Origin: Yersinia aldovae ATCC 35236
GTDB lineage: Bacteria > Pseudomonadota > Gammaproteobacteria > Enterobacterales > Enterobacteriaceae
Assembly: GCF_000173735.1 (NCBI RefSeq)
Contig: NZ_ACCB01000017.1
Location: forward strand, 1-64,000
Direction of reading: 5' to 3'
DNA length: 64,000 nucleotides
The position numbers and the translations under genes are program-made. Under the pieces are notes generated by a model. That model made no database searches, was not told where the DNA came from, and saw only the letters and a program-made list of their open reading frames with translations. This document shows positions 9,276 through 18,664 of this stretch, piece by piece. How positions within the stretch are numbered: the stretch's first letter is position 1; every line of letters begins with the position of its first letter.

Positions 9276-10751
9276 ATGATCAATCCTACGAAAACATTTG
9301 ATAAGTTCAACTCTCCGGATTACACGTCCCACTTGCGCAGTCATATCCAAGGCGCTGAAGACCATCTAAAAAATGATTCAAATGAACTACGTCAATGCTC
9401 ACCAGAACAAATTCTATATGGCGAATACCAAAATGCTAATGCGCCACATGGCCCGGTTTTGTATGCTGCTAAAGGTGAGCACTGGAACGGGGTGTCACCA
9501 AAATTCCTTGAGTTTATTAATACTTTCAAATTATCACGCGAGCAAATGGGATATGCGGAATGTGGCTATGGAATCCAGAAGCACCGTAGTTTTATGCGAC
9601 AACTCATTGAGCGTGAACATCATCTAACTGACCGCCTTTCACCTGGTGAATTGGACATTGATGTTGGCTGTTTTGCTACGACAACACGGCTGGCGATGTA
9701 CGATCTGGCCAAGGTGGCTATACGTTATGCACGCGAGAAGTACCCCCATCTATCGCCAGTAGCGCTTGTTCCTACCCCAGGCTGGGATTATCGTGGAATT
9801 CTTAAAGATGTCGGTTTTGAAGTCGCCTACTTACCTATCGAACCCAAAAACGGGTGGCTTCCAGACCTTGAACAATGGGCGCATATCGTTAATGAACTTT
9901 GCGCCGCTGGCAAGCATATTGCTTTTGCCGTCTCAAACCCACAACACAACCCGACAGGAAAACAGTGGCCAACCACGGTTACCCAATATTTATTAAACCT
10001 GTGCTTACAAGAAGATGCCTATCTGTTGTTGGACGATGCCTACTATTGCGTACACGACCCACGCGTACCTGTTGTTAATCATCTTAAATCGATCCTCAAT
10101 AGTTTTGATCAAAACAGCGGTATTAATGCGCTGGCTGAGTCGGGGATGTTCGAACGCTGGATAGCGACCAGACCGTTCGGCAAGCAATTTAGTTGTAATT
10201 CTATGGGGGTTGCCGCTATCACGACATCGCCCAAGTTGTTACGACAACTCAACCGGGAATCGTGGGTAAATCGCTACCATACCAATACCCACAACGCCGA
10301 GATTATGTGTGCCTGGCTTGAGACGCCAGATGCGGCTGATTGGACGATTGAGACTGGCTTATTTTATACGCGCCAGAAAAAGCTCGTTCAAACGTACCTG
10401 AAAGAAACCCTGGGATGGCCGGATGATGGTGTATGTGTCGGGCCATCGACCTCTTACATGTTGATCAAAATTCCGAAGATATATCAAGGATCGCTAAGCA
10501 GTATTGATAAGTTTCGAGATGACCTCTTCTACGCCACAGGTACGCTGGTTTCTGCATCCCTATTCAACCAATATCAAGCAGAGAAAATCCCGTTTGTCCG
10601 CCTGCACTTGGGCAGTCACCCCGACGTTATTGAGGAGTTTCTGAGTCGTTGGCAGAGGGCGGGGTTACATTATGATCAGGAGCAGATGCTTCCTGGAAAA
10701 TCAGCCATGCAAAAGCCTCTCTCCCCGCAGAGAATGCGGACTTGCGTATAG
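9276..10751 (+). CDS. Fold-type I PLP-dependent aminotransferase, orphan
   Basis: A 491-residue aminotransferase class I/II protein. Core motifs are SNPQHNPTGKQW (the NPxNPTG loop), LLLDDAYYCV with the conserved Asp/Tyr, and RPFGKQFSCNSMG, where the Lys likely forms the internal aldimine. An Arg near the C-terminus (FVRLHLGS) could bind the substrate carboxylate. The N-terminal 100 residues are longer than in AspC/TyrB types and are not recognised. The ATG is chosen because an AAGG motif lies 5-9 nt upstream; an earlier in-frame ATG adds 10 residues without a site. It stands alone between rhiT and the ppd operon, so the substrate is unknown. Confidence 0.75.
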   Translation: MINPTKTFDKFNSPDYTSHLRSHIQGAEDHLKNDSNELRQCSPEQILYGEYQNANAPHGPVLYAAKGEHWNGVSPKFLEFINTFKLSREQMGYAECGYGIQKHRSFMRQLIEREHHLTDRLSPGELDIDVGCFATTTRLAMYDLAKVAIRYAREKYPHLSPVALVPTPGWDYRGILKDVGFEVAYLPIEPKNGWLPDLEQWAHIVNELCAAGKHIAFAVSNPQHNPTGKQWPTTVTQYLLNLCLQEDAYLLLDDAYYCVHDPRVPVVNHLKSILNSFDQNSGINALAESGMFERWIATRPFGKQFSCNSMGVAAITTSPKLLRQLNRESWVNRYHTNTHNAEIMCAWLETPDAADWTIETGLFYTRQKKLVQTYLKETLGWPDDGVCVGPSTSYMLIKIPKIYQGSLSSIDKFRDDLFYATGTLVSASLFNQYQAEKIPFVRLHLGSHPDVIEEFLSRWQRAGLHYDQEQMLPGKSAMQKPLSPQRMRTCV

Positions 10752-10939
10752 ATGAGACATATTTGTTGTAAATAATTCACAGCAAGATAATTTCTACTCA
10801 GAACCGTTAGAAAAAGTTAAATGTCGCATTTTAAGCTTCAAATCCAATGAGGCTATAAAAAGCCGGTTATCCATCAAATGCGCCGGAGAATAAACCGGTG
10901 AAGCCAGGGGCCAGCGAGCACCTTGGCAAGCAATAGCCC

Positions 10940-10966
10940 CCTTAGCGACGGCACACGTCGCTAAGG
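10940..10966. repeat. Strong 11-bp hairpin without a U-tract
   Basis: Perfect inverted repeat CCTTAGCGACG / CGTCGCTAAGG with a 5-nt loop. No T-run follows on either strand, so it is not a standard Rho-independent terminator. It lies in a 400-bp gene-free stretch between the convergent aminotransferase and ppdC genes. A 77-codon frame over it on the minus strand (10794-11027) shows no family signature. Confidence 0.6.
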
Positions 10967-11151
10967 TGTAAAACACCACACCAGCGGCAGGCCGAATAGT
11001 AAAGCAACATCCTATAAATAAACGCATACCTTCGCTGGGCGCTTTAGCAAAGAATACAGCGATAAATTGAATTGATTACGGCAACAATCATGTCAAAACA
11101 CGGAGTTTCGGTGAATGATTGAATAAAGCGAACATTAGGAAAACTGGGAAT

Positions 11152-11559
11152 TCACTCTCTCACAGAACAAAACCAGCGGCTTAATTCCGCTCGCGGTTTT
11201 TGCCTAAAGGTGAGAGAAAAATTAAATTCAGTACACTCGCCATCGGTTCTGCCAATCAACTGGCGGTACTGCCAATCAGGATTCATTTCAGCGTTGAACG
11301 CCTTTTCTGGTCGCCCATAAACCACACTTTCAATGTGCTGATGAAGCAGTGTCCAGGCTTGACGCTGTTGCCATAACGATGAAAAACCCTGTAAGAGTGC
11401 CTGATGATATTGCAACAACCCCAGTAATGAAATGGAGAAAAATAGCGCTGCAACTAAGGCTTCAGGTAAGCTAAATCCGTATTGATGACACTGCTGGCAT
11501 TTAATCCCCCTTCTCACTGGCCGTTGCTGGTTTCGAGTTGCGATGATTAATAAAGACAA
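11152..11559 (-). CDS. ppdC: Prepilin-peptidase-dependent protein C (minor pseudopilin)
   Basis: A 135-residue type IV prepilin-like protein. A basic leader of about 27 residues ends at YG|FSLPEALVAALFFSISLLGLLQY, giving the G/F cleavage site with Glu at +5 and a following hydrophobic helix. Last gene of ppdA-ppdB-ygdB-ppdC; its start overlaps ygdB by 13 nt. In E. coli these minor pseudopilins can prime type IV pilus/T2SS pseudopilus assembly. In E. coli recC follows ppdC; here it does not. Confidence 0.8.
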   Translation of the reverse strand: MSLLIIATRNQQRPVRRGIKCQQCHQYGFSLPEALVAALFFSISLLGLLQYHQALLQGFSSLWQQRQAWTLLHQHIESVVYGRPEKAFNAEMNPDWQYRQLIGRTDGECTEFNFSLTFRQKPRAELSRWFCSVRE

Positions 11560-12017
11560 AATTGTTCATCCTTGTTCGGGCAAAAATCCAGCCATCCATT
11601 AGGCACTTTAGTTAATTGATAGCTACCCTTACGCTCGATGACCGCATCCATGCTGACGCGTTGATAAAGTATTAAAGGTGAGTTCCCCGCAAAGGGGAGG
11701 CTCTCACCCCTTAGGATAAAAGAATCAGCCAGTGATGAAGGCTTAATGCAGGCGGTTAAGCCATACCCCCGATGTACCATACAATGCCATGCAGCACCCG
11801 CTGGCCAAGGTATTGTCACCGCCCAATATTGACTCACCCCCCAATTTAGTGATGAAGCAGCCTGCTGATAAGCACGTAAATACTGCTGTTCTTCCATTGT
11901 GATTTTCTGAATATTATCTAACTGACGTTGTGAAGCCGATAACACAAACAGGCCAAGAGTGAAAAGTGCCACCACCGCAGCCAATGAACTACTCCCCCGC
12001 TCATACTGCTGATTCAT
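11547..12017 (-). CDS. ygdB: YgdB-like DUF2509 protein (minor pseudopilin, PilX/GspK type)
   Basis: A 156-residue protein of the YgdB/DUF2509 family. It begins MNQQYERGSSSLAAVVALFTLGLFVLS: a short basic leader, a Gly, then a hydrophobic helix, as in the non-canonical pseudopilins that lack the +5 Glu. Four cysteines lie in the soluble part, two of them close to the C-terminus. The 4-nt overlap with ppdB and 13-nt overlap with ppdC place it inside one operon. Confidence 0.78.
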   Translation of the reverse strand: MNQQYERGSSSLAAVVALFTLGLFVLSASQRQLDNIQKITMEEQQYLRAYQQAASSLNWGVSQYWAVTIPWPAGAAWHCMVHRGYGLTACIKPSSLADSFILRGESLPFAGNSPLILYQRVSMDAVIERKGSYQLTKVPNGWLDFCPNKDEQFCLY

Positions 12018-12619
12018 AAATTATTACCGCGCACGAGATGGGTAATCTGATAACGAATGGCAGGATTACCTGTCTTTTGCCCAGCCAGGCGAACGCTGAA
12101 AAACGTGCCGGTGTCTGAAGGTTGCCTGGATAGATAGTTGACTGAAAAATGCGTTACAGTCACTTCCTGCGGGTCAAATAACCGCTCCCAACCACTGCCA
12201 TGACAATTCAGTTCACCTCGCTGGCCTTCCAGTGCCCGATTACGCAGGCGATAGCCAAAATATTCGGATTCTTGATGTTTCGCGCCCTCCCATCGGCCAT
12301 TACGGTTGAGGTCATAAGCTACGATCACGCAAGAATCCTTCATTTCGCCCAAATAATTTCCCGTCGTCACAGCATTGCCCAAACACTCGCCGCGGCAAAA
12401 CCCCGCCCTGTGTATGTCTTTTTCCAATACAGCAATCACCTGCCTCATCACCAACTCCAGACGATAGTGGTGTTGTAGCATCGATACTTGCTTGAGTAAT
12501 TTGGGAAAAACCTGAGTAGCACTTAACACGATCAAACTACCAATACTTAATGCCAGCATCACTTCTGGTAGAGAAAAACCCATCGCAGGAATTCCAACTT
12601 TTCTGACTATTTTTGGCAT
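12014..12619 (-). CDS. ppdB: Prepilin-peptidase-dependent protein B (PilW/GspJ-like)
   Basis: A 201-residue minor pseudopilin. The leader MPKIVRKVGIPAMG is followed by FSLPEVMLALSIGSLIVLSATQVF, the G/F cleavage site with Glu at +5. The soluble domain contains paired cysteines (FCRGEC) and a later Cys (LNCHGSGW), as in PpdB. It overlaps ppdA by 13 nt and ygdB by 4 nt. Confidence 0.82.
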   Translation of the reverse strand: MPKIVRKVGIPAMGFSLPEVMLALSIGSLIVLSATQVFPKLLKQVSMLQHHYRLELVMRQVIAVLEKDIHRAGFCRGECLGNAVTTGNYLGEMKDSCVIVAYDLNRNGRWEGAKHQESEYFGYRLRNRALEGQRGELNCHGSGWERLFDPQEVTVTHFSVNYLSRQPSDTGTFFSVRLAGQKTGNPAIRYQITHLVRGNNL

Positions 12620-13143
12620 AAACGAATTCCGCCAAGTGCTTTCCCCTCACTACACAACCTCATCCTCCCACGGGCAGAGATTACCAGACGGATTCTCCCT
12701 ACTGGGTTACTCAGTATGATGCTGCCTGCTTGTGCAGTGTTACGCACACCATAAAAACCCATCTCTTTTTGCATCAAACTCGAGATAACGACATCAGGAT
12801 AAGGAGGAGTAAATACGGTGTTTGTTGTTAAAGAACAGGGCAATATCGGTTTATCTCCGCTACCTAAGCACCCTTGCCCACTCTGTTGTACCCATAATAA
12901 TGCAGTACGGTTACTACGATGAGCTTGTGCCTGTAAGTGCGTTAAGAAACCCAGTAATTGACGTGCGCTATCAGCTAGCCTTTCCCGTTGACGATAATGA
13001 TGCCAACTTTGTGATGCCCATACCGCCATACTGCCAACCAGAGCAATAACCAACAGCAGTTCAATCAGGGTGATACCTTGTTGTTTTACAATAGAATAAC
13101 CTTGTGTAAGAGGTGTTCTATTTAATCTTATGTTCGTTTTCAT
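12607..13143 (-). CDS. ppdA: Prepilin-peptidase-dependent protein A (GspH/FimT-like)
   Basis: A 178-residue GspH-type minor pseudopilin and first gene of the ppd operon. A 23-residue leader ends at QQG|ITLIELLLVIALVGSMAVWAS, with Glu at +5, followed by the helix and a small globular domain containing several Cys (GCLGSG, ILPCSL, MRLCSEG, IRLCQK). Located 240 bp downstream of thyA, separated from it by a terminator-like hairpin, so the operon probably has its own promoter. Confidence 0.83.
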   Translation of the reverse strand: MKTNIRLNRTPLTQGYSIVKQQGITLIELLLVIALVGSMAVWASQSWHHYRQRERLADSARQLLGFLTHLQAQAHRSNRTALLWVQQSGQGCLGSGDKPILPCSLTTNTVFTPPYPDVVISSLMQKEMGFYGVRNTAQAGSIILSNPVGRIRLVISARGRMRLCSEGKALGGIRLCQK

Positions 13144-13344
13144 ACCACGAGTTTACGTGGCTGGATTTTTAGGTCGATAGGCTAATAACGAGAGCTGGAA
13201 GGGTTACGCAAAATTTTATTTACAAATACATAAATGCAAAACTCTATGCGGCATGGTTCGCATATTTTATCGTGTCAAAGATTGCCGTAAGAAATAGATT
13301 GCGGTGAGAAATATATTAGCAATGAAACAGCAGGTTATTATATT

Positions 13345-13376
13345 CAAAAGTAAACCGGAGCCATTGTGGCTCCGGT
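13345..13376 (-). terminator. Rho-independent terminator after thyA
   Basis: Perfect 10-bp stem ACCGGAGCCA / TGGCTCCGGT with a 3-nt loop, starting 6 nt after the thyA stop on the minus strand. The following RNA is TTTACTTTTG-like, a weak U-tract. Confidence 0.75.
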
Positions 13377-13382
13377 GTAGGA

Positions 13383-14177
13383 CTAAATTGCAATCGGCGC
13401 TTTAATACCAGGGTGAGGGTCATACCCTTCAATTTCAAAATCGTCGAAACGATAATCAAACAATGAATCGGGTTTACGTTTGATGATAAGTTTCGGCAAT
13501 GCCCGTGGCTCACGGCTTAGTTGCAGATGAGTTTGCTCAATGTGGTTGCTGTATAAGTGCGTATCGCCCCCCGTCCAGACGAAATCACCAACGTCCAAAT
13601 CACATTGCTGCGCCATCATATGAACCAACAAGGCATAGCTGGCAATGTTAAATGGCAAGCCGAGGAACACATCACAAGAGCGTTGATACAACTGGCAAGA
13701 CAGCTTTCCATCAGCAACATAGAACTGGAAGAAGGCATGACACGGTGCCAAAGCCATTTGGTCCAGTTCGCCCACATTCCACGCCGAAACGATGATACGG
13801 CGAGAGTCTGGATCTTGCTTTAACTGTTTGACCACGTTACTCAGTTGGTCAATCTGGCGACCATCAGCAGCGCCCCAAGCGCGCCATTGCTTACCATAAA
13901 CCGGGCCAAGGGAGCCGTTCTCGTCAGCCCACTCATCCCAAATCGAGACGTTATTCTCTTTCAAATAAGCAATATTGGTATCGCCATTAAGGAACCATAA
14001 CAGCTCATGAATGATTGAACGCAAATGGCAACGCTTGGTGGTCACCAACGGAAAGCCGTCTTGTAAATTGAAACGCATCTGATGCCCAAAAATCGACAGC
14101 GTCCCAGTCCCGGTACGGTCTGCTTTAGGGGTGCCTTCTTCCAGCACTTTTTTCATCAAATCCAGATACTGTTTCAT
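13383..14177 (-). CDS. thyA: Thymidylate synthase
   Basis: ThyA, 264 residues, the exact usual bacterial length. It methylates dUMP to dTMP using methylenetetrahydrofolate. Motifs: [16 protein letters not shown], the catalytic Cys in [13 protein letters not shown], the phosphate-binding Arg pair in [13 protein letters not shown], and [18 protein letters not shown]. It starts 6 nt after the lgt stop, so the two genes are co-transcribed as in E. coli. Confidence 0.97.
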   Translation of the reverse strand: MKQYLDLMKKVLEEGTPKADRTGTGTLSIFGHQMRFNLQDGFPLVTTKRCHLRSIIHELLWFLNGDTNIAYLKENNVSIWDEWADENGSLGPVYGKQWRAWGAADGRQIDQLSNVVKQLKQDPDSRRIIVSAWNVGELDQMALAPCHAFFQFYVADGKLSCQLYQRSCDVFLGLPFNIASYALLVHMMAQQCDLDVGDFVWTGGDTHLYSNHIEQTHLQLSREPRALPKLIIKRKPDSLFDYRFDDFEIEGYDPHPGIKAPIAI

Positions 14178-14183
14178 ATTACC

Positions 14184-15056
14184 TCACGAAAGTTGTTGCG
14201 CAGGGCGGCGATACGCCCAAATCATCATAATAATACCGGCCAGAATCATAGGCACAGACAGGAGCTGCCCCATGCTGATCACGCCGTCGAACAAGCCGAG
14301 TTGTGCATCTGGCTGGCGGAAATACTCCACAACAATACGGAACACACCATAACCTATCAGGAACAAGCCCGAAACACTGCCCATTGGACGCGGCTTGCGG
14401 ATAAATAGATTCAGGATAATAAACAGCACCACCCCTTCAAGAATCATTTCATACAGTTGTGAAGGATGACGCGGCAATACACCGTATTGATTGAATATCG
14501 CCTGCCATTTAGCCGGATCAGCCGCAACCATCGCAATATCTTCGCTACGGGAGGTTGGGAACAGCATCGCCCACGGCGTATCCGTTGTGACCCGGCCCCA
14601 CAACTCACCATTAATAAAGTTACCCAAGCGCCCAGCCCCTAAGCCGAAAGGAATAAGAGGAGCAATGAAATCAGCCACCTGGAAAAAGTTACGTTTAGTG
14701 CGGCGGGCGAACCATAACATGACGCAAATGACACCGATCAAGCCACCGTGGAATGACATGCCGCCATCCCATACTTTAAACAGATAAAGTGGATTATCGA
14801 GGAACATCGGCAGGTTATAGAACAAGACATAACCGACACGGCCGCCGACAAAGACGCCAAGGAAGCCAGCATACAGCAGATTCTCGACTTCTTCTTTGGT
14901 CCAACCGCTGCCGGGTTTATTCGCCCGACGAACCGCTAACCACATCGCGAAGACAAAACCCACCAGATACATCAGGCCATACCAATGGAGTGAAACCGGG
15001 CCAATCGAGAAAATGACCGGATCGAATTTAGGAAACGCCAGATAGCTATTGATCAT
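14184..15056 (-). CDS. lgt: Prolipoprotein diacylglyceryl transferase
   Basis: Lgt, 290 residues, inner membrane, about seven transmembrane segments. It transfers diacylglycerol from phosphatidylglycerol to the lipobox cysteine of prolipoproteins. Signature motifs: [11 protein letters not shown] (catalytic-region Arg), HGGLIGVI, and the Lgt signature [15 protein letters not shown]. Upstream partner of thyA. Separated from ptsP by about 125 bp. Confidence 0.96.
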   Translation of the reverse strand: MINSYLAFPKFDPVIFSIGPVSLHWYGLMYLVGFVFAMWLAVRRANKPGSGWTKEEVENLLYAGFLGVFVGGRVGYVLFYNLPMFLDNPLYLFKVWDGGMSFHGGLIGVICVMLWFARRTKRNFFQVADFIAPLIPFGLGAGRLGNFINGELWGRVTTDTPWAMLFPTSRSEDIAMVAADPAKWQAIFNQYGVLPRHPSQLYEMILEGVVLFIILNLFIRKPRPMGSVSGLFLIGYGVFRIVVEYFRQPDAQLGLFDGVISMGQLLSVPMILAGIIMMIWAYRRPAQQLS

Positions 15057-15180
15057 CTATCACCACGATGTTGATTGTTTTATGGAAATTATTGTTCCTG
15101 CCCGTTAGGGCTATAGGTTGCGCATAATAGCATAGGCTGGGGCCACTCAGGGGAGCACCCTTAGGTAAAGTTCTGTAACA

Positions 15181-17427
15181 TTACTTCCCGCCACGGATCA
15201 AGCCGCCTAAGCCCCTACGCTCCATAAATGCTGCGGTTAAATGACGCACATCGGTGGTCATTTGCGCGGCCAAGACTCGCTCGACTAATGCCTCAGCATC
15301 GGCCAACTCTATATTACGTAATAGATATTTGATGCGTGCCACGCTGCGCCCGTTCATGCTGAGGTTACGATACCCCAGACCAACCAGCAGCAATGCGCCC
15401 ATCGGATCGCCGGCCATTTCGCCACACAGACTCACCTGTAAACCCGATTGGGTTGCCTGTGTCAGAATATGTTTGAGCACTTGTAGCATTGCCGGGTGCA
15501 GGTTGTCATACAGCGAAGCGACACGGGTATTATTGCGGTCCACGGCCAATAGATATTGCGTTAAATCGTTGGTGCCGACCGAGATAAAATCGACCCGAGA
15601 TTTCAGATAAGGCAGCATAAAGATCATCGCGGGCACTTCAATCATCACGCCCAATTTAGGTTGTGGCAGCTCATAACCGAGGACTTCCTGCACTTCACGA
15701 CCTGCCCGGTCAATCAGGCGTTTCGCTTCATCGACCTCTTCCAGGCTGGTAATCATCGGCAATAAAATACCCAGATTACCGGTTCCCGCATTGGCACGCA
15801 GCATCGCCCTGACCTGAATCAAGAAGATCTCAGGCTGATCGAGTGTGACTCGAATCCCCCGCCATCCCAGACACGGGTTTTCTTCGCTGATAGGCATATA
15901 AGGCAGTTGCTTATCTGCGCCGATATCCAGCGTTCGCAATGTCACCGGCTTGTGGGGATATAGCTGTAACATGCCTTGATACTGCGCAACTTGCTCTTCT
16001 TCTGACGGGAAACCGCTTTGCAGCATAAACGGGATTTCGGTGCGGTAAAGACCCACACCATCAACCCGCCCACCCAACAGTTGTTCATGTTCCGGGCTAA
16101 GACCGGCGTTCAGCAACACTTGTATCCGCTCGCCACTTTTCAGTGCTGCGGGCTGTTCAACATCATCTTCAGCCAGTTTACTAAGTTCTATCTCTTCCGT
16201 GACCAGCCGTTGATACTCTTTGACCAGCACCGGTTCAGGATCAACCAGCACCTCGCCACGATAGCCATCAACAATCAATAACCGCTGATTGAGCAACGCT
16301 GGCTGAATATCCGCCCCCATCACGGTCGGAATGCCCATTGCACGCACTAAAATGGCGGCGTGCGAGTTAGCCGCACCGTCGCGTACCACCACACCGGCCA
16401 GACGATCTTGTGGTACTTCGGCCAATAGGGTGGCAGTCAGCTCATCAGCTACCAGAATAAAACGTGCGGGCCATTGGCTGGCACCGGAAGTACTGTCATC
16501 GAGGTGGAATAACAAACGCTGCCCTAAGGCCCGCAGATCACTGGCACGCTCGCGCATGTAGGTGTCTTGCAGGCTGGCAAATTGTGCAGCAAATTGCTCA
16601 ACGACTTGTTTTACCGCCCATTCAGCGACCGAACCGGTGTCAATTTGTGCGAAAAGTTCACGCTTGAGGCGAGCATCATTTAACAAGTGGGAATAGAGAT
16701 CGAAAATCGCCGCGCTCTCTTTTTGTGAGCTGGCAGCAAAGCGCTTACTGAAGCGGCGGAATTCGGCCGCAGCCTCTTCCAAAGCCTGGGTTAAGCGTTC
16801 ACGTTCTTGGGCGGTATCAAGGGTTGAAGCCTCATAAACCAAATCGAGGGAAGGTTGCGAAGTATCCTGCCAGCCTTCAGCCACCGCAACACCAGGAGCC
16901 GCAGCCAGTGCGCGAATTCGTGTTTGACGATATTGACCAAAAATAGCATTAAGCTGAGATTGAGAAAGAATGCCTGCCAGCTGTGTTGCCAGCGTGACCA
17001 TAAACGACTCTTCACTCTCATCAAACTGACGATGTTCACGTTGCTGCACCACCAGCACACCAAGCAACTGGCGGCGATAGATAATAGGCACCCCGAGAAA
17101 CGCCCGGAAGCGATCCTCTTTAACTTGCGGCACATATTTAAAGCTGGGGTGGCTCTGTGCATCAGCGAGGTTTATTGGCTCGGCCAAACGCCCCACAAGC
17201 CCGACGATCCCTTCGTCAAAAGCCAATGTAATGGTGCGACCACGGGGCTTTTTCAAACCCCGTGTCGCCATCAGGTAGTAACAACGGCGGTCATTATCTG
17301 CCAGATAAATCGAGCAAACTTCCGTGTCCATCGCCAGACAGGTTTCATTGACCAATAGCTCTAACGCATCCGTTAGGCTGGTTGCCATCGCCACTTTCTC
17401 AACTATTTCTCGCAAACGCGTCAGCAT
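15181..17427 (-). CDS. ptsP: PTS-Ntr enzyme I (PtsP)
   Basis: PtsP, 748 residues, first phosphotransferase of the nitrogen-related PTS (PEP to PtsP to NPr to EIIA-Ntr). An N-terminal GAF domain (about 1-160) is followed by enzyme I domains. The phospho-accepting His lies in DGAANSHAAILVRAMGIP; the PEP-binding Arg and Cys are in GLYRTEIPFM, TLDIGADKQLPY, GWRGIRV and LCGEMAGDP. It starts 12 nt after the rppH stop, the usual rppH-ptsP arrangement. Confidence 0.96.
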   Translation of the reverse strand: MLTRLREIVEKVAMATSLTDALELLVNETCLAMDTEVCSIYLADNDRRCYYLMATRGLKKPRGRTITLAFDEGIVGLVGRLAEPINLADAQSHPSFKYVPQVKEDRFRAFLGVPIIYRRQLLGVLVVQQREHRQFDESEESFMVTLATQLAGILSQSQLNAIFGQYRQTRIRALAAAPGVAVAEGWQDTSQPSLDLVYEASTLDTAQERERLTQALEEAAAEFRRFSKRFAASSQKESAAIFDLYSHLLNDARLKRELFAQIDTGSVAEWAVKQVVEQFAAQFASLQDTYMRERASDLRALGQRLLFHLDDSTSGASQWPARFILVADELTATLLAEVPQDRLAGVVVRDGAANSHAAILVRAMGIPTVMGADIQPALLNQRLLIVDGYRGEVLVDPEPVLVKEYQRLVTEEIELSKLAEDDVEQPAALKSGERIQVLLNAGLSPEHEQLLGGRVDGVGLYRTEIPFMLQSGFPSEEEQVAQYQGMLQLYPHKPVTLRTLDIGADKQLPYMPISEENPCLGWRGIRVTLDQPEIFLIQVRAMLRANAGTGNLGILLPMITSLEEVDEAKRLIDRAGREVQEVLGYELPQPKLGVMIEVPAMIFMLPYLKSRVDFISVGTNDLTQYLLAVDRNNTRVASLYDNLHPAMLQVLKHILTQATQSGLQVSLCGEMAGDPMGALLLVGLGYRNLSMNGRSVARIKYLLRNIELADAEALVERVLAAQMTTDVRHLTAAFMERRGLGGLIRGGK

Positions 17428-17439
17428 GATCGGCTTAAC

Positions 17440-17968
17440 TTAACCTCTTTTACGGCGATACGCAGGCGGCACTCGTGGCGGAGCGACCTCCTGCACAGGC
17501 ATTACGGTTGCAGCAAACTCTTTCATCACACGACGATAAACATCACGTTTAAAAGAGACCACCTGACGCACCGGATACCAATAACTGACCCAGCGCCAGC
17601 CATCAAATTCCGGGGTACTGCTACGCTGCATGTTGATATCGGCTTCATTACACATTAACTGTAGTAGAAACCATCGCTGTTTTTTGGCCGATGCATACCG
17701 GCTTTGTATCCCAACGCACCAAACGCTTGGGTAATTTGTAACGCAACCAGTTACGGGTTGAAGCCAGAATTCGGACGTCCTTTTTATTCAGTCCAACTTC
17801 TTCAAAAAGTTCACGGTACATTGCCTGTTCTGGTGTTTCACCGGGGTTTATCCCCCCTTGAGGAAACTGCCAAGAGTGCTGACCGTAACGCCTCGCCCAC
17901 AACACTTCTCCCTGCCGATTACAAATTACGATACCCACGTTCGGGCGGTAGCCATCATCATCGATCAC
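17440..17968 (-). pseudogene. rppH: RNA pyrophosphohydrolase RppH, frameshifted
   Basis: RppH converts 5'-triphosphate RNA ends to monophosphate and starts RNase E decay. Residues 1-96 match E. coli RppH, including the Nudix box [23 protein letters not shown] (catalytic Glu 53, 56, 57). After CIGQK the frame leaves the family sequence and stops at residue 106. The rest (KWFLLQL-like, then [26 protein letters not shown] and YRRKRG) continues in another frame. One extra T in the run 17680-17685 (six instead of the expected five; A-run in the coding strand) explains the shift. Either a sequencing error or a real truncation removing the C-terminal third. Confidence 0.88.
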
Positions 17969-18142
17969 CGGACTACCTCGAAAACTTAAAACTTAAAGAT
18001 GCTCTGATTGTTTCACACTAGCAACAGGCGGTAAACCACTGGTTATCAGCCAGCCAGACCTGATAACTTTGGGATAACTCACAGATATTAGCAAAGTTAT
18101 GAACACCCAAAGGATTACACACGCCATTTTATTCACTTTTTC

Positions 18143-18533
18143 TGTGGATATAGGTGTGCAGAACTCCAGGGAAAGGCAGGTACAACTCATTCTAAAGTTA
18201 AAAAACTAAAAAAATAAACGGAAAAAATAAATGATTAATTTCAACAAAATAACAGGTTTCCCACAGGTTTCCACAGAGAAAAAATGTGATCTATATCCGT
18301 TTAGGATCTGACGTTGGCTAAAGATCCAGCAATGCGGTTTTTATCCACAGATAATGCATCGAAGTTATGCAAAAAAGAGTAAAACTCGCAAAAAAAGCGG
18401 TCGTCAAGGCTGTAAATTGAACCAGTGATCGCAATTTACTGAGGTTATCCCATAAATCTGTGGATAAATAGGTGTAAGATCCTGTTCATTGTTACTGTCA
18501 GCAGGTGTACAAGATAATCAAAATAAAAAGATC
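18143..18533. promoter_or_regulatory. DnaA-box and GATC cluster upstream of mutH
   Basis: Two perfect DnaA boxes TTATCCACA (18341-18349 on plus, 18459-18467 on minus) and one single-mismatch box (18143-18151, minus) lie in the rppH-mutH gap. Six GATC sites (18288, 18305, 18323, 18427, 18478, 18530) fall within about 245 bp, against roughly one expected. Function unknown; it is not oriC, since none of the oriC-flanking genes is present. Confidence 0.5.
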
Positions 18534-18569
18534 TCCCCAGCCAAAGGACAGAAAACTTACGTTAAATCA

Positions 18570-18578
18570 TGCTATTAT
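18570..18578 (+). promoter_or_regulatory. Candidate extended -10 of mutH
   Basis: TGCTATTAT is a good extended -10 motif about 85 bp upstream of the mutH start. The matching -35 region is weak. No experimental support. Confidence 0.4.
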
Positions 18579-18664
18579 TAGTTTCTACTGTCCTAAACAA
18601 CAATACATATACCATCACTTTTAATTCAGCTCATTTTTTAACCAATTTTAACAGGTTTCGACAA

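Noticed and set aside
9043-9279. 78-codon plus-strand ORF overlapping the aminotransferase start
   Set aside because: AT-rich, overlaps the real start in another frame, no motif or ribosome site.
10794-11027. 77-codon minus-strand ORF across the hairpin
   Set aside because: No ribosome site, crosses a strong palindrome and shows no family signature.
17680-17686. Programmed -1 ribosomal frameshift at the AAAAAAC heptamer in rppH
   Set aside because: The heptamer is present but in the wrong phase, and the shift needed is +1 (or one base fewer), not -1. Slippage during transcription remains possible but unsupported.
17993-18190. 65-codon minus-strand ORF with a hydrophobic segment upstream of rppH
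   Set aside because: Could be a small membrane protein, but no ribosome site, no known homologue at this locus, and it overlaps the DnaA-box region.
18143-18533. Chromosomal replication origin
   Set aside because: DnaA boxes are present, but mnmG, mioC and the other usual oriC neighbours are not, and no AT-rich unwinding repeats were found.
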